From: Thermohalobaculum sp951813525
GTDB taxonomy: Bacteria > Pseudomonadota > Alphaproteobacteria > Rhodobacterales > Rhodobacteraceae
Assembly (NCBI GenBank): GCA_951813525.2
Contig: CATOTJ020000003.1
Coordinates: 186,001 to 250,000, forward strand
Reading direction: 5' to 3'
DNA: 64,000 bases
Position numbers and translations under genes: made by a program. Of the stretch, positions 25,326-34,182 are shown in pieces; position 1 is the stretch's first letter, and every line of letters begins with the position of its first letter. The notes under the pieces were generated by a model. That model was given only the letters and a program-made list of their open reading frames with translations. It searched no databases and was not told the DNA's origin.

Positions 25326-26855
25326 GTGGAATGGTACGAGGCACTCGCCTTTCTGCTGGGCATGATCCTGTTTTTCATGGCGCTGGGGGTTCCCGTGGCG
25401 CTGGCCTTTCTGGCCGCGAACATGATCGGCGCCGCCTATTTCATGGGCGGGCGCGGCCCGTGGGATGTTCAGGCGGCAAGGGGTATCGGGCAACTCGCCA
25501 ACAACGCGATTCCCACCGTGACCAGCTTCAATCTGATGCCGGTGCCGATGTTTCTGTTGATGGGCGAGATCTTCTTCTTCACCGGTCTGGCCAACCGCAT
25601 GTTCGGCGCGGTCGACCGTCTTATGGGGCGGCTTCCTGCGCGCCTGTCATTTGTGACCGTGGCCGGCGGCACCGCCTTTGCCACCTTGTCCGGGTCGTCG
25701 ATGGGATCGACCGCATTGCTGGGATCGCTGATGGTCCCGGAAATGGAAAAGCGCGGCTATAAAAAGCACATGGCGATCGGCCCGATCCTGGGCACCGGCG
25801 GGCTGGCGATGCTGATACCGCCCTCGGCATTGGCTGTTCTGCTTGCGACACTGGCCGATCTGGACATCGGGGCGCTGCTGGTCGCCGGGATCGTGCCCGG
25901 ACTGATGCTGGCCGTCTTTTACGTCATCCTGATATTGGTCATGGCGCTGACCGACCCGGATGCGGCCCCGGCCTATGAAGTTCAAAGCGCCGGTTTTCTG
26001 GAGGTCCTGAAGCTGTTGTTCCTGGACATCCTGCCGATGATTTCCATTGTCATCGGCGTGATCCTGCTGATCATGATGGGCGTCTCGACCCCGTCGGAAA
26101 GTGCTGCGTTCGGCTGTCTTGGCGTGATGATCCTGTCCGGGATCTATCGCAACACCACGAACATCTTCGAACGCAAACCCAACGCCGCGTTCCTGACCGC
26201 GACGCTGATCGCTGTCCCCTTCGTGGCGGTCGCGCTGACCGTCATCGTTCAACAGACCGGCGTGGTTGCTTCAAGCGGCGGATATCTGGCGCTTTATCCC
26301 AAATGCCTGTTGCTGGCGCTCTCGCTTTGGTCGGTGCTGGGTTTCGATCTGGGCGCGATGATCAAGTCGGTCACGGGCGCCTTGCGGGTCACGACAATGG
26401 CGCTGCTGATTATCTTCGGCTCGGCCACGTTTTCGGCTTTGCTGGCCTTTTCGGGCGCATCGTCGGGCCTGATCAACTGGGCAACCGGCTTTGGTCTGGG
26501 CCCGATGACCATGCTGCTGATGATGTTTCTGATCCTCTTGGTGCTGGGCATGTTCATGGACCAGCTGTCGATGATGCTGCTGACGGTGCCGATCTTCTTC
26601 CCGCTGGCGCAGACGCTGGGGTTCGATCTGATCTGGTTCGCCGTCATCGTGCTTCTGGCGCTGGAGATCAGCTTTACCACCCCGCCCTTCGGCCTGCTCT
26701 TGTTCGTGATGAAGGGCGTCTCGCCGCCCGAGACGACCATGCGCGACATCTATGTGGCCGCGCTGCCCTTTATGGGCTGTGCGATCCTGCTGGTCTTTTT
26801 GCTGGTGATCTTCCCCGGCATTGCCCTGTGGCTGCCGGGGTTGGGCGGCGGATAG
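25326..26855 (+). CDS. dctM: TRAP transporter large permease (DctM type)
   Basis: The 509-residue sodium-coupled permease of the TRAP system has about 12-13 hydrophobic helices. Family segments include VPVALAFLAANMIGAAYF, SGSSMGSTALLGSLMVPEM, LGTGGLAMLIPPSALAVLLA, and the late GMFMDQLSMMLLTVPIFFP and FTTPPFGLLLFVMKGV. It is longer than the common 430-residue DctM because of an extended central region of the kind seen in larger DctM proteins. The start is GTG 25326, 4 bp after the small membrane gene. Confidence 0.93.
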   Translation: MEWYEALAFLLGMILFFMALGVPVALAFLAANMIGAAYFMGGRGPWDVQAARGIGQLANNAIPTVTSFNLMPVPMFLLMGEIFFFTGLANRMFGAVDRLMGRLPARLSFVTVAGGTAFATLSGSSMGSTALLGSLMVPEMEKRGYKKHMAIGPILGTGGLAMLIPPSALAVLLATLADLDIGALLVAGIVPGLMLAVFYVILILVMALTDPDAAPAYEVQSAGFLEVLKLLFLDILPMISIVIGVILLIMMGVSTPSESAAFGCLGVMILSGIYRNTTNIFERKPNAAFLTATLIAVPFVAVALTVIVQQTGVVASSGGYLALYPKCLLLALSLWSVLGFDLGAMIKSVTGALRVTTMALLIIFGSATFSALLAFSGASSGLINWATGFGLGPMTMLLMMFLILLVLGMFMDQLSMMLLTVPIFFPLAQTLGFDLIWFAVIVLLALEISFTTPPFGLLLFVMKGVSPPETTMRDIYVAALPFMGCAILLVFLLVIFPGIALWLPGLGGG

Positions 26856-26881
26856 CGCGCGTGGTCAAAGCCCGGGTTTCG

Positions 26882-26967
26882 GCGGGTTTCGACCCGATTG
26901 ATCCGGGTCGAGCGCTATAAGGTATTAGGTGGCCCGACTTTCAAGGCGCCTGACTGATCCAGTCAGG
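26882..26967 (+). repeat. Dispersed repeat, copy B, ending in a perfect hairpin
   Basis: Aligned with copies at 16354 and 20516: GGGTTTCGACCCGAT, CCGGGTCGAGCGCTA, GGTGGCCCGACTTTC and GGCGCCTGACTG. At its right end CCTGACT (26949-26955) and AGTCAGG (26961-26967) form a 7-bp stem with a GATCC loop. It lies between dctM and a convergent gene, so it may also act as a transcription end, although no T run follows. Confidence 0.72.
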
Positions 26968-26979
26968 CCGAAACATGCG

Positions 26980-27939
26980 TCAGTAACCTAGTCCCGGCCC
27001 ATTATAGGCGTTGGCCAGAACAGCACCCTGCAAGCCCGGATTGTCGATATCGACCCCGCCCGCGGCAAAGTATTCGCGGATCTTGCGCAGGAATCCCTGC
27101 TCGTTCGCCGTGCCCGCGTCGCGCAGCGCCCGGAAGATCAGTGAAGCGCGATAAAAACCGAAACTCTGATTGTACCGCAGCCCGACAAAATTGGCGCCCT
27201 GTTGCACCAAGAAAATACCGGGCGGCTCCATCCCGCGCGAGACACCGACCAGTCCCGGAACGGCCGCCGTCATGACCGGAACAGCGTCACGGAAGTGGTG
27301 GGCCTTGGTGCGTTGATAGTCGGTGATGATCAGAACAACCTCGTCCACCGCAGCCTGATCGAAGAGGTAAATCACAATCGTGTCGCGGCGATCCTGTGGG
27401 CCCAGCGGTCCGTCGACCTTCGCGTTCAGGAAACCGACGACGTTCCAGATCCGCGAGACGATTTCCTTGAACACCTCGCCCCGATGAACCAGTGCCGCGT
27501 TAATATAGATCCGCTCGCGGCAGGCAATCGCACTGGTTTTGCGGTAATGCACGAAATCACCCGCCGCCTCTTTCGCCAGATCGATCGAGGCGACCTGATT
27601 TTTTGTGCGAATTCTCTTCCAGGTCTTATAGGCCCTCTGCGCATCACGGTGGACCTGATCCAGATTGTCGATATCTTTGCGATAGCTCTGCAATTCGGCC
27701 GTTGCACCGGTCAGCGCCTGCAGTCTTGCCAGGCTTTCGACAAAGGGTAGCCAGGTTGAATGGGGGATCTTCGCAACCCGGTCCTCGGCCGCGGTATAGA
27801 TTGCGTAGATCATCCAGATCGCGTCGTTTTCATCGGGATCGGCTGCAATATCGCCAAGATAGATATCACCGGCCTCCGCCATAATTTCGACTCTGCGGGC
27901 CCAGACTTCGTCGAGAACATCGATTAAATCCTGATGCAT
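26980..27939 (-). CDS. Protein of unknown function, possibly HopA1-like
   Basis: A 319-residue soluble protein without signal peptide or membrane helices. The N-terminal half is helical (DLIDVLDEVWARRVEIMAEA, AIYTAAEDRVAKI). The C-terminal half has RIYINAALVHRGEVFKEIVSRIW, then AKVDGPLGPQDRRDTIVIYLFD and GLRYNQSFGFYRASLI. These remind me of the HopA1 effector-family fold seen in many bacteria, but I could not verify this. ATG 27939 was preferred to an earlier in-frame Met. It is convergent with dctM and stands alone. Confidence 0.55.
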   Translation of the reverse strand: MHQDLIDVLDEVWARRVEIMAEAGDIYLGDIAADPDENDAIWMIYAIYTAAEDRVAKIPHSTWLPFVESLARLQALTGATAELQSYRKDIDNLDQVHRDAQRAYKTWKRIRTKNQVASIDLAKEAAGDFVHYRKTSAIACRERIYINAALVHRGEVFKEIVSRIWNVVGFLNAKVDGPLGPQDRRDTIVIYLFDQAAVDEVVLIITDYQRTKAHHFRDAVPVMTAAVPGLVGVSRGMEPPGIFLVQQGANFVGLRYNQSFGFYRASLIFRALRDAGTANEQGFLRKIREYFAAGGVDIDNPGLQGAVLANAYNGPGLGY

Positions 27940-28097
27940 AGGAATTCCCCTTGCGCAATTGATCGTCAAAAAATCGAGTTTACTAAAGGTAGTCCATTGG
28001 TTCTACGCGACACCCCATTGACGCGCAACATCACTGGGGACAGGTGGATCAGCGCACAGCCCTGCAAGATCCGCCTGGCTGGATTAACCCGCCGCGA

Positions 28098-29549
28098 TCA
28101 GCGCGCCAACATCGACCGTCTGACTTTGCCCGCATCATCGCGCACCGGACTGTCGACAAAAGCGTAACTTTCCGGGCACTTATAACTGACCAGCCGGTCA
28201 GCCATATGGGCGCGCAAGGCGCCTTCCTCGGCCCCGCCCGGCGCATCGACAATAGCGTGGACGCGCTGGCCCAGGTCGTGATCATCAACACCGATCACGG
28301 CGCAGGACCGAACGGCGGGGTGTTCCTCCAGCGCGGCCTCGACCTCGGCTGGATAGATATTGGCACCGCCGCGCAGGATCATGTCCTTGCGCCGGTCGGC
28401 CAGGAAAACAAAACCGTCGGCGTCGATCGATCCCATGTCGCCAAGGCTTTCCCATTCGGTGCCGGCAAGGCGTTTTGCCTGGGCGCCCAGATAACGATAG
28501 GTGGTGTTCAAACCGCCTTCGGCCCGCATATAGATCTCGCCGACCTCGCCCGGATCGGCTGAGCTGCCATCGTCGCGGAACACTTTCATTTCGCCCTGAA
28601 CGACCTGGCCCACCGTTCCCGGATTTTCGCGCCACTCGGCACCCGTCAGCCAGGTCATCGCCTGAATTTCTGTTCCGGCGTAAAGCTCGCACAGCACGTC
28701 CGGCCCGACCCAGTCGATCCAGGCCTCCTTCAGCCAGGGCGGACAGGGCGCCGCCATGTGCAGCACCATGTTCAGACAGCTCATATTGGTCGCCGCCCGG
28801 CGTTCCGGCGGCAGTTTCCAGATCCGGCCCATCATCGTCGGAACCATATAAAGAAATTCCGGGCGGTGCCGGTCGATGGCGCGCAGCACGGCTTCTGGAT
28901 CGAACCGCGGAAAGTGGATGACATGGTTGCCGCAGATCAAGGCGCGGGCCGTAATGCTGAACGGCGCATTGTGATAAAGAACCCCCGGGATCATCACGAC
29001 CGACCGGCCGACCATGCCCATGACCAGCTCCTCCGGGTCAAAGGCTCCCGGTTCCTGCGACAGGATGATCTTGGGCCGCCCGGTTGATCCGCCCGAGGTT
29101 GGGGCCTTGAAATGGGTCGCAGTCCGGTCGGGCAGATCGGTATCGGGCAGATCGGTGGCGGGCGAACGGGGATCAGGTTCGAACCCGGCAGGCAGCGTCG
29201 CGCGGTCCGGAAAGTCCGACGGGACCGCGCCCACCACCAGCCGGGCATCCGCCAGCTCGACAATATCGCGGAACTCCCGCCCCGGCAGTTTGGCCGAAAC
29301 CGGTTGCGGTGTTGCCCCCAGCTTCCAGATCGCCAGCGCGGCTTCGAAAAACGCGACCGAATTCGGCAGCGCAACCGTCACCAGATCATCCTGCCCGACG
29401 CCAAGATCTTGATAAATTCGCGCCAACCGGTTGGTGCGTCGATGCAGATCGCCCCAATTCACGGTGTCCGGCCCGCAGGTCAACGCGGGCGCATCGGGGC
29501 GTTGCTGCGCATGCAGCGCGACGGCGGCAGAAATCGAGACGACAGGCAT
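28098..29549 (-). CDS. AMP-forming acyl-CoA synthetase
   Basis: A 483-residue ANL-superfamily ligase activating a carboxylic acid to its CoA ester. The P-loop reads TSGGSTGRPKI; further motifs are ELYAGTEIQAMTW (A5-like), LGDMGSIDADGFVFLADRRKDMILRGGANIYPAEVEAAL (A7-A8), and an end where the A10 catalytic Lys is expected (VRDDAGKVRRSML, Lys present). Its start is 9 bp after the stop of the 3-hydroxyacyl-CoA dehydrogenase, so the two form an operon, presumably for breakdown of an acyl or aryl acid. Confidence 0.9.
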   Translation of the reverse strand: MPVVSISAAVALHAQQRPDAPALTCGPDTVNWGDLHRRTNRLARIYQDLGVGQDDLVTVALPNSVAFFEAALAIWKLGATPQPVSAKLPGREFRDIVELADARLVVGAVPSDFPDRATLPAGFEPDPRSPATDLPDTDLPDRTATHFKAPTSGGSTGRPKIILSQEPGAFDPEELVMGMVGRSVVMIPGVLYHNAPFSITARALICGNHVIHFPRFDPEAVLRAIDRHRPEFLYMVPTMMGRIWKLPPERRAATNMSCLNMVLHMAAPCPPWLKEAWIDWVGPDVLCELYAGTEIQAMTWLTGAEWRENPGTVGQVVQGEMKVFRDDGSSADPGEVGEIYMRAEGGLNTTYRYLGAQAKRLAGTEWESLGDMGSIDADGFVFLADRRKDMILRGGANIYPAEVEAALEEHPAVRSCAVIGVDDHDLGQRVHAIVDAPGGAEEGALRAHMADRLVSYKCPESYAFVDSPVRDDAGKVRRSMLAR

Positions 29550-29558
29550 CCTGGCCCC

Positions 29559-30530
29559 CTATCTGACCGGCGGGCGCAGCAGACCCATATGGCGCAGCAT
29601 CCCGACAAAGGCCGACAGGCGCTCGCGTCGATAGGCCGGGATATCCCTATCGGCATAGTCCAGAAATCCGGAGCCGGTGGACAGACCGATCCGCCCCTCG
29701 GCCATATTGCGTTTGACGATTTCGGGCGCCTCGAACCGGTCCTCGCCGGTCGCATCGGCCATATACCGGCTGGCGTGATGCAGAATATCGCCGCCGCCCC
29801 AGTCGATAAACTCCAGCATCCCAAGGATCGCAAACCGAAAGCCCAGGCCAAAGACGGTCGCCTTGTCGATATCCTCGGGCGTCGCCACCCCTTCCTCGGC
29901 CAGCCGGGCGGCTTCGTTCATGGCCAGCGCCTGAATACGGGGCACAATAAATCCGGGGCTGGGTTTCATCACAACCGGCACCTTGCCAATCCGTTCCAGA
30001 AGTGCTTTCAACCGCGCGGTGACGCCCGGATCGGTCCCGGCGCCGGGAGAGATCTCGACCAGCGGCACCAGAAACGCCGGGTTCAGCCAATGGGCGTTCA
30101 AAAACCGCTCGGGCTGCGTGACCATGCCCTGCAATTCGCCCGACAAAATCGTCGAGGTCGTCGAGGCGATGATCGCATCGGCCCGGGCCGCGGCAGCGAT
30201 CGCGCCCAACCCTTCGCGCTTTGCCTCCAGTGTCTCGGGCACCCCCTCGAAGATCACATCCGCATCGCCCAGGGCCGCCGTTGCCGCCGCGGCATCCACG
30301 TAAGTCACCCGGGCGGCGATCGTATCCACATCGCCCACCTCGATCATGTCGCAGGCGACCAACGTCTCCAATGTTGCGCGGATCTCGTTGTTGGCACCGG
30401 CCAGCCATTCGGCGGCGTCACCTCGTGGCTTCAGGTCGACCAAATGCACTTTGTGCCCGGCATAGGCAAAGACGATGGCCAGACCACGGCCCATCCGGCC
30501 CGCACCAGCAGCGGCGATGATCTCGGTCAT
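29559..30530 (-). CDS. 3-hydroxyacyl-CoA dehydrogenase family protein
   Basis: A 323-residue NAD-dependent dehydrogenase. The Rossmann motif is GAGRMGRGLA, the cofactor-specific strand ends VHLVDLKPRG, and the catalytic His motif is NAHWLNPAFLVPLVEI (H-x-x-N-P). The C-terminal helical domain (GFIVPRIQALAMNEAARLAEEGV) closes the active site. It is single-domain, without a fused enoyl-CoA hydratase. It sits between the opine-dehydrogenase-like gene and an acyl-CoA ligase, all on the minus strand with short gaps. Substrate unknown; carnitine-type dehydrogenases share this fold. Confidence 0.9.
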   Translation of the reverse strand: MTEIIAAAGAGRMGRGLAIVFAYAGHKVHLVDLKPRGDAAEWLAGANNEIRATLETLVACDMIEVGDVDTIAARVTYVDAAAATAALGDADVIFEGVPETLEAKREGLGAIAAAARADAIIASTTSTILSGELQGMVTQPERFLNAHWLNPAFLVPLVEISPGAGTDPGVTARLKALLERIGKVPVVMKPSPGFIVPRIQALAMNEAARLAEEGVATPEDIDKATVFGLGFRFAILGMLEFIDWGGGDILHHASRYMADATGEDRFEAPEIVKRNMAEGRIGLSTGSGFLDYADRDIPAYRRERLSAFVGMLRHMGLLRPPVR

Positions 30531-30569
30531 AAATCCCCCTTAACGCCCCGGCGCCCTATTGCTTGCCGG

Positions 30570-31640
30570 TCAAAGCCCGCCTTGCAATAGTTCCGTCATC
30601 TCGCCGCGCGAATACCCGCTCAACCCAAGGCTTTCCAATGTCCGCCCGCTTTCGCGGAAATCCTCGCCGCAAATCGCCCCGCCCAGCGCCAGAAGGCCGC
30701 GCGCGACCGGGCAGGGAACACCGGCCCAGTCCGCGACCGACACCAGGAACGCCAGCCCCATTGCAACGTCTTCGCGCATATACCGGTGCTGGGTCAGAAC
30801 CAGATGCTCGCGCCAGTCGCCACTGTCGGTCAGCTTGTCATGCGCCAGATTGCCGTACATCCACTGGTCGGTCGTGTAATGTTCGATCAACGGGAAATGC
30901 GGGGGCCCATAACCCAGCACCTGGCGCGCCGCGATCCGTTCGGCGTCCAGCGCGTCGGTTACACGGCGGATCGCGGGCTGGGTGCCTTCGTTGTGAATGT
31001 CCCAATGGTCGAAATGTTCGATCGGCCCGGCATTCATCAGGATCAGCGGCGGGTGAATGATCGGCCCTGCATTCATCAACGCCCCTGAAAGGGCATCTCC
31101 CGCATCTTCGACCGCCGGAAACGCTGTCCTGATCACCACCAGCGCCCGGTCCTTGGCCGACAGCGGCAGAACCCCGGTCGGCAACCGGCTGGCCCGGGTC
31201 GTGATGACGATTGTGTCCGGCCCGTGTTTGCGGGTCAGCCAGGGCAGCGTCCCGGCTTCGGCAAAGGCGGCGTTGGCCGTGTTTCCGGCCTCGCGCATTG
31301 CGCGCATCATCAGATAGCTGCCGAAGGTGCCCGGCGGCAGGAAAACCACCTGTCCATCGGTCAGCAACGGCGCGAGGCGCGCTGCGATGTCGGGCTGCGC
31401 TGTTGCCGGCGTCGGGCAGACAATCAGCTCGACGCCGTCCAGCGCGGCGCCCAGATCGGCCGTAACCATGGCAATCGTCACAGGGCGCGTTCCGGTGTGA
31501 TCGGCCAGCATCAGCGGGTTCGCCATGGCCGCCACGACATCCGGCGACCGGCGCCACAGGCGGACATTGTGGCCCTGCTCGGTCAGATCCAACGCTGCGG
31601 CCAGCGACCCGTTTCCACCGCCAAGGACAGTGATTTCCAT
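30570..31640 (-). CDS. NAD/NADP octopine/nopaline dehydrogenase family protein
   Basis: A 356-residue enzyme with an N-terminal Rossmann motif (MEITVLGGGNGSLAAALDL) and C-terminal all-helical opine-dehydrogenase domain. Recognisable segments are IHPPLILMNAGPIEHF, with the family's H-P-P and N-x-G pattern, and HFPLIEHYTTDQWMYG. Members reductively couple amino acids to keto acids or act in reverse. The start at 31640 fits the conserved Rossmann start; the frame stays open upstream but is not family-like. It probably shares the operon with the two genes downstream. Confidence 0.85.
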   Translation of the reverse strand: MEITVLGGGNGSLAAALDLTEQGHNVRLWRRSPDVVAAMANPLMLADHTGTRPVTIAMVTADLGAALDGVELIVCPTPATAQPDIAARLAPLLTDGQVVFLPPGTFGSYLMMRAMREAGNTANAAFAEAGTLPWLTRKHGPDTIVITTRASRLPTGVLPLSAKDRALVVIRTAFPAVEDAGDALSGALMNAGPIIHPPLILMNAGPIEHFDHWDIHNEGTQPAIRRVTDALDAERIAARQVLGYGPPHFPLIEHYTTDQWMYGNLAHDKLTDSGDWREHLVLTQHRYMREDVAMGLAFLVSVADWAGVPCPVARGLLALGGAICGEDFRESGRTLESLGLSGYSRGEMTELLQGGL

Positions 31641-31980
31641 GTGCGTCCCCCTGATGCCACGGCGCCTGTGCCAAGGCTTAACGGACGCAAAGACAGAAGC
31701 AAGGGTCGCTTGTGGCGCCCCGGCGGCGAAAAGCGCCGCCCAATGCGCCGTTCTTGACACAGGACCGCACGGTCCGATCCAAACCCCTTGACATTCAAGC
31801 GAAAAACTTCCACTTGCCGCACACAAACATTTCCCGCGACAGCGCGGATCCCTGCCCAGTGCAGGGCCTTTCCTGGGAACTGATCTGAAAATCGCCGCGA
31901 CCGGGCCGCGCCCGGACCCGGGGCATGCGTTGGCCAGACGCGATGCGACAAGCTCGCCGCCAGCGTTCAAGGAACCTGAT
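31641..31980. other. Divergent intergenic region before the DEAD-box helicase
   Basis: A 340-bp gap between divergent genes with no convincing coding frame. Two TTGACA-like hexamers occur on the plus strand (31754 and 31788) without a clear -10 box at good spacing, so a promoter is possible but unproven. The length would suit a long 5' leader, as is common for RNA helicase genes. An AAGGA site (31969-31973) precedes the TTG start at 31981. Confidence 0.4.
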
Positions 31981-33306
31981 TTGACTTCGACGACTTTTTC
32001 CGAGTTCGGCCTGGCCGAACCGATCCTGCGCGCACTCAATTCGCGCCAGCATACCAAACCGACCCCAATTCAAGCCCAGGCGATCCCGATCCTGAAGGAA
32101 GGACGCGACATGCTGGGCATTGCCCAGACGGGAACCGGCAAGACCGGCGCGTTTTCGCTGCCGATCCTGCACCGGTTGATCGGCATCGATCCCTCGGTTT
32201 CGCCGCGCCGGCCAAAGGCGCTGATCCTGGCGCCGACGCGCGAGCTGGCCATCCAGATCGGCGATGAAATCCGGGCTTATTCGAAATACCTGCATCTGCG
32301 CCATGCCGTGATTTTCGGCGGTGTCAAGGAAGGCCCGCAGATCGCCGCGCTGTCGCGCGGGCTGGACATTCTGGTCGCAACGCCTGGGCGATTGCTGGAC
32401 CTGGTACGGCGGCGCAAGGCCGATCTGCGCGGTGTTGACTGCGTTGTCCTGGACGAGGCCGACCGCATGCTGGACATGGGGTTCATCCGCGATATTCGCG
32501 CCCTGCTGGCCGAGTTGCCACAGGACCGTCAGGCGCTGCTTTTCTCGGCCACAATGCCCAAGGAAATCGCCAAGCTGGCGGAAAGCTTCCTGTCGGACCC
32601 CGCGCGGGTCGAGGTCGCGCCACAGTCAACGCCGATCGAGCGGATTGCGCAGTCCGTTCACCATCTGGGCGCCAACGACAAAAACGACCGGCTGACCGAT
32701 CTGCTGGCCGATGCCGCACTTGACCGGGTGATTGTGTTCACCCGGACCAAGCACCGTGCCAACCGGGTGGCTGAACATCTGGACAAGGCAGGCGTCGAGG
32801 CCCAGGCCATTCACGGGAACAAAACCCAGGCCGCGCGCCAACGGGCGTTGAAAACGTTTAAAACCGGCCAGACCCGTGTTTTGGTTGCGACCGATATCGC
32901 CGCGCGCGGCATCGATATCGACGCCGTCAGCCATGTGATCAACTATGACCTGCCGAACGAGCCGGAAAGCTATGTGCACCGTATCGGCCGCACGGCGCGG
33001 GCCGGGAAATCGGGATTGGCGGTTTCGTTCTGCGATCCGGCGGAACGCGGTTATCTGGGCATGATCGAAAAGCTGATCGGCCTGCGGCTGGAGGTTGTCG
33101 GAGACGGCCCGAAAGGTCCGGCCGAGGCACCGCCAACCCCGGGGCGCCGTGCCAATCCCACCCGGAAACCGCGCAATGGCGGACATGGTCCCAATGGCAA
33201 GTCCGGCGGAAAACCGGGCCAGAAACCGGCAAAACAGGGCAGTGGCGGCAATCGGCCGGACGGCGCCAAACCGCGGCGCAGACCCCGCCGCCGCAAAGCG
33301 GCCTAG
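31981..33306 (+). CDS. DEAD-box RNA helicase (RhlE-like)
   Basis: An ATP-dependent RNA helicase of 441 residues. All core motifs are visible: Q motif KPTPIQ, motif I AQTGTGKT, Ia PTRELA, Ib TPGR, II DEAD, III SAT, V VATDIAARGID and VI HRIGRTARAG. The tail from about 380 is Gly/Pro/Lys/Arg-rich (GGHGPNGKSGGKPGQKP, then RRRPRRRKAA), typical of RhlE-type RNA-binding ends. I used TTG 31981, with AAGGA at suitable spacing; an upstream in-frame TTG (31930) is an alternative. It probably works in ribosome assembly or RNA decay. Confidence 0.93.
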   Translation: MTSTTFSEFGLAEPILRALNSRQHTKPTPIQAQAIPILKEGRDMLGIAQTGTGKTGAFSLPILHRLIGIDPSVSPRRPKALILAPTRELAIQIGDEIRAYSKYLHLRHAVIFGGVKEGPQIAALSRGLDILVATPGRLLDLVRRRKADLRGVDCVVLDEADRMLDMGFIRDIRALLAELPQDRQALLFSATMPKEIAKLAESFLSDPARVEVAPQSTPIERIAQSVHHLGANDKNDRLTDLLADAALDRVIVFTRTKHRANRVAEHLDKAGVEAQAIHGNKTQAARQRALKTFKTGQTRVLVATDIAARGIDIDAVSHVINYDLPNEPESYVHRIGRTARAGKSGLAVSFCDPAERGYLGMIEKLIGLRLEVVGDGPKGPAEAPPTPGRRANPTRKPRNGGHGPNGKSGGKPGQKPAKQGSGGNRPDGAKPRRRPRRRKAA

Positions 33307-33330
33307 CCCGGAACTGGCCCAGATATTGTG

Positions 33331-33353
33331 CCGACCGTGCTGCTTACGGTCGG
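33331..33353. terminator. Hairpin between convergent helicase and racemase-like genes
   Basis: CCGACCGT (33331-33338) and ACGGTCGG (33346-33353) form a perfect 8-bp stem with a 7-nt loop, 25 bp after the helicase stop and 32 bp before the end of the convergent gene. There is no T run, so intrinsic termination is uncertain. The symmetric position suits a bidirectional transcript end. Confidence 0.45.
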
Positions 33354-33384
33354 TGCCCTGCCCGGCGCCGGATCGGTATTCGCG

Positions 33385-34158
33385 CTATAAGCCTTTGGGA
33401 TGGCTTATGAATTCATCGATGACTTCCGGCGGCGCTTTGACATAGTCGCCGGTGCGCGAAACGCCCAGGCCGGTCAATCCGCGCAGTTCCACCGCCATTT
33501 CAGCCATCTTCACGGCGATGGGAATGCCGTTGATGACCGGCGCAGCGCCGACCCGGTGGTCGCGCAGGGCCGAGAACAGCAGCATCGGAATGCCGCCAGC
33601 CGGGATCAGGATATCGCACCCCTGCTCGACCAGCGGCAGACCCTGGTCCTCGAACATCTTCGCGACCCCGGCCAACCGGTCCTCGTCGCCGATCGCGCTG
33701 AGGATCTGGCCAGGCTCGAACGTCATCCCGTGAACACCGGTAACGCGGTGCTCCAACCCGTATTTCTTGATCTGATGGCGATGGCCGGGCACGAACCGCG
33801 GATTGATGGTGATCAATCCGATATGCTGCCCCAACTGGCAGGCATACAGCATGGACGCCTCGCCCAATGCGATGACCGGAATTTCGACCATCGAGCGGAC
33901 CTCGTAGAGGCCGCTGTCCTGAAAATGGCCGACGATAAACGCATCATAGCCGTCCTTCTCGGCGCGAACTGCGTTGACCATCATCTCGCGCGCGCAACGC
34001 CATTCAACGACCGGATGGGCATAACTGTCGAACGGGGTGATGCCGATAATGTCGATCCGGGTGCCGGGGGCCTTGATGTCGTTCAGGTGACTGCCCAGCG
34101 CCTCCCAATACGCGGCGCCATTGGGATAATCGACATAGGACTGATAGGCGATTTTCAT
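33385..34158 (-). CDS. Asp/Glu/hydantoin racemase-fold protein lacking the usual catalytic cysteines
   Basis: A 257-residue protein matching the Asp/Glu racemase superfamily along its length (GYDAFIVGHFQDSGLYEVRSMVEIPVIALGEASM and GQHIGLITINPR). In the hydantoin-racemase group the first catalytic Cys sits where this protein has GHFQD, and the second sits where it has IPAGGIP. Neither position is Cys; the only nearby Cys are GCDILIP and YACQLG. It may therefore be a non-racemase member. It follows a thioesterase gene and a seven-codon mini-ORF created by a small tandem duplication. Confidence 0.78.
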   Translation of the reverse strand: MKIAYQSYVDYPNGAAYWEALGSHLNDIKAPGTRIDIIGITPFDSYAHPVVEWRCAREMMVNAVRAEKDGYDAFIVGHFQDSGLYEVRSMVEIPVIALGEASMLYACQLGQHIGLITINPRFVPGHRHQIKKYGLEHRVTGVHGMTFEPGQILSAIGDEDRLAGVAKMFEDQGLPLVEQGCDILIPAGGIPMLLFSALRDHRVGAAPVINGIPIAVKMAEMAVELRGLTGLGVSRTGDYVKAPPEVIDEFISHPKGL

Positions 34159-34178
34159 GCGCTTACTCCCTTTGTCAT
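34155..34178 (-). other. Seven-codon mini-ORF made by a tandem duplication of the racemase-like gene's start region
   Basis: The 15-base unit GGAGTAAGCGCATGA (minus strand) is present twice, 20 bp apart (34155-34169 and 34175-34189). The upstream copy supplies the TAA stop of the thioesterase gene and an ATG opening a frame MTKGVSA, whose TGA overlaps the ATG of the racemase-like gene. Both copies include GGAG-like ribosome-binding sequence. Whether it is translated or couples the two genes is unknown. Confidence 0.4.
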
Positions 34179-34182
34179 GCGC

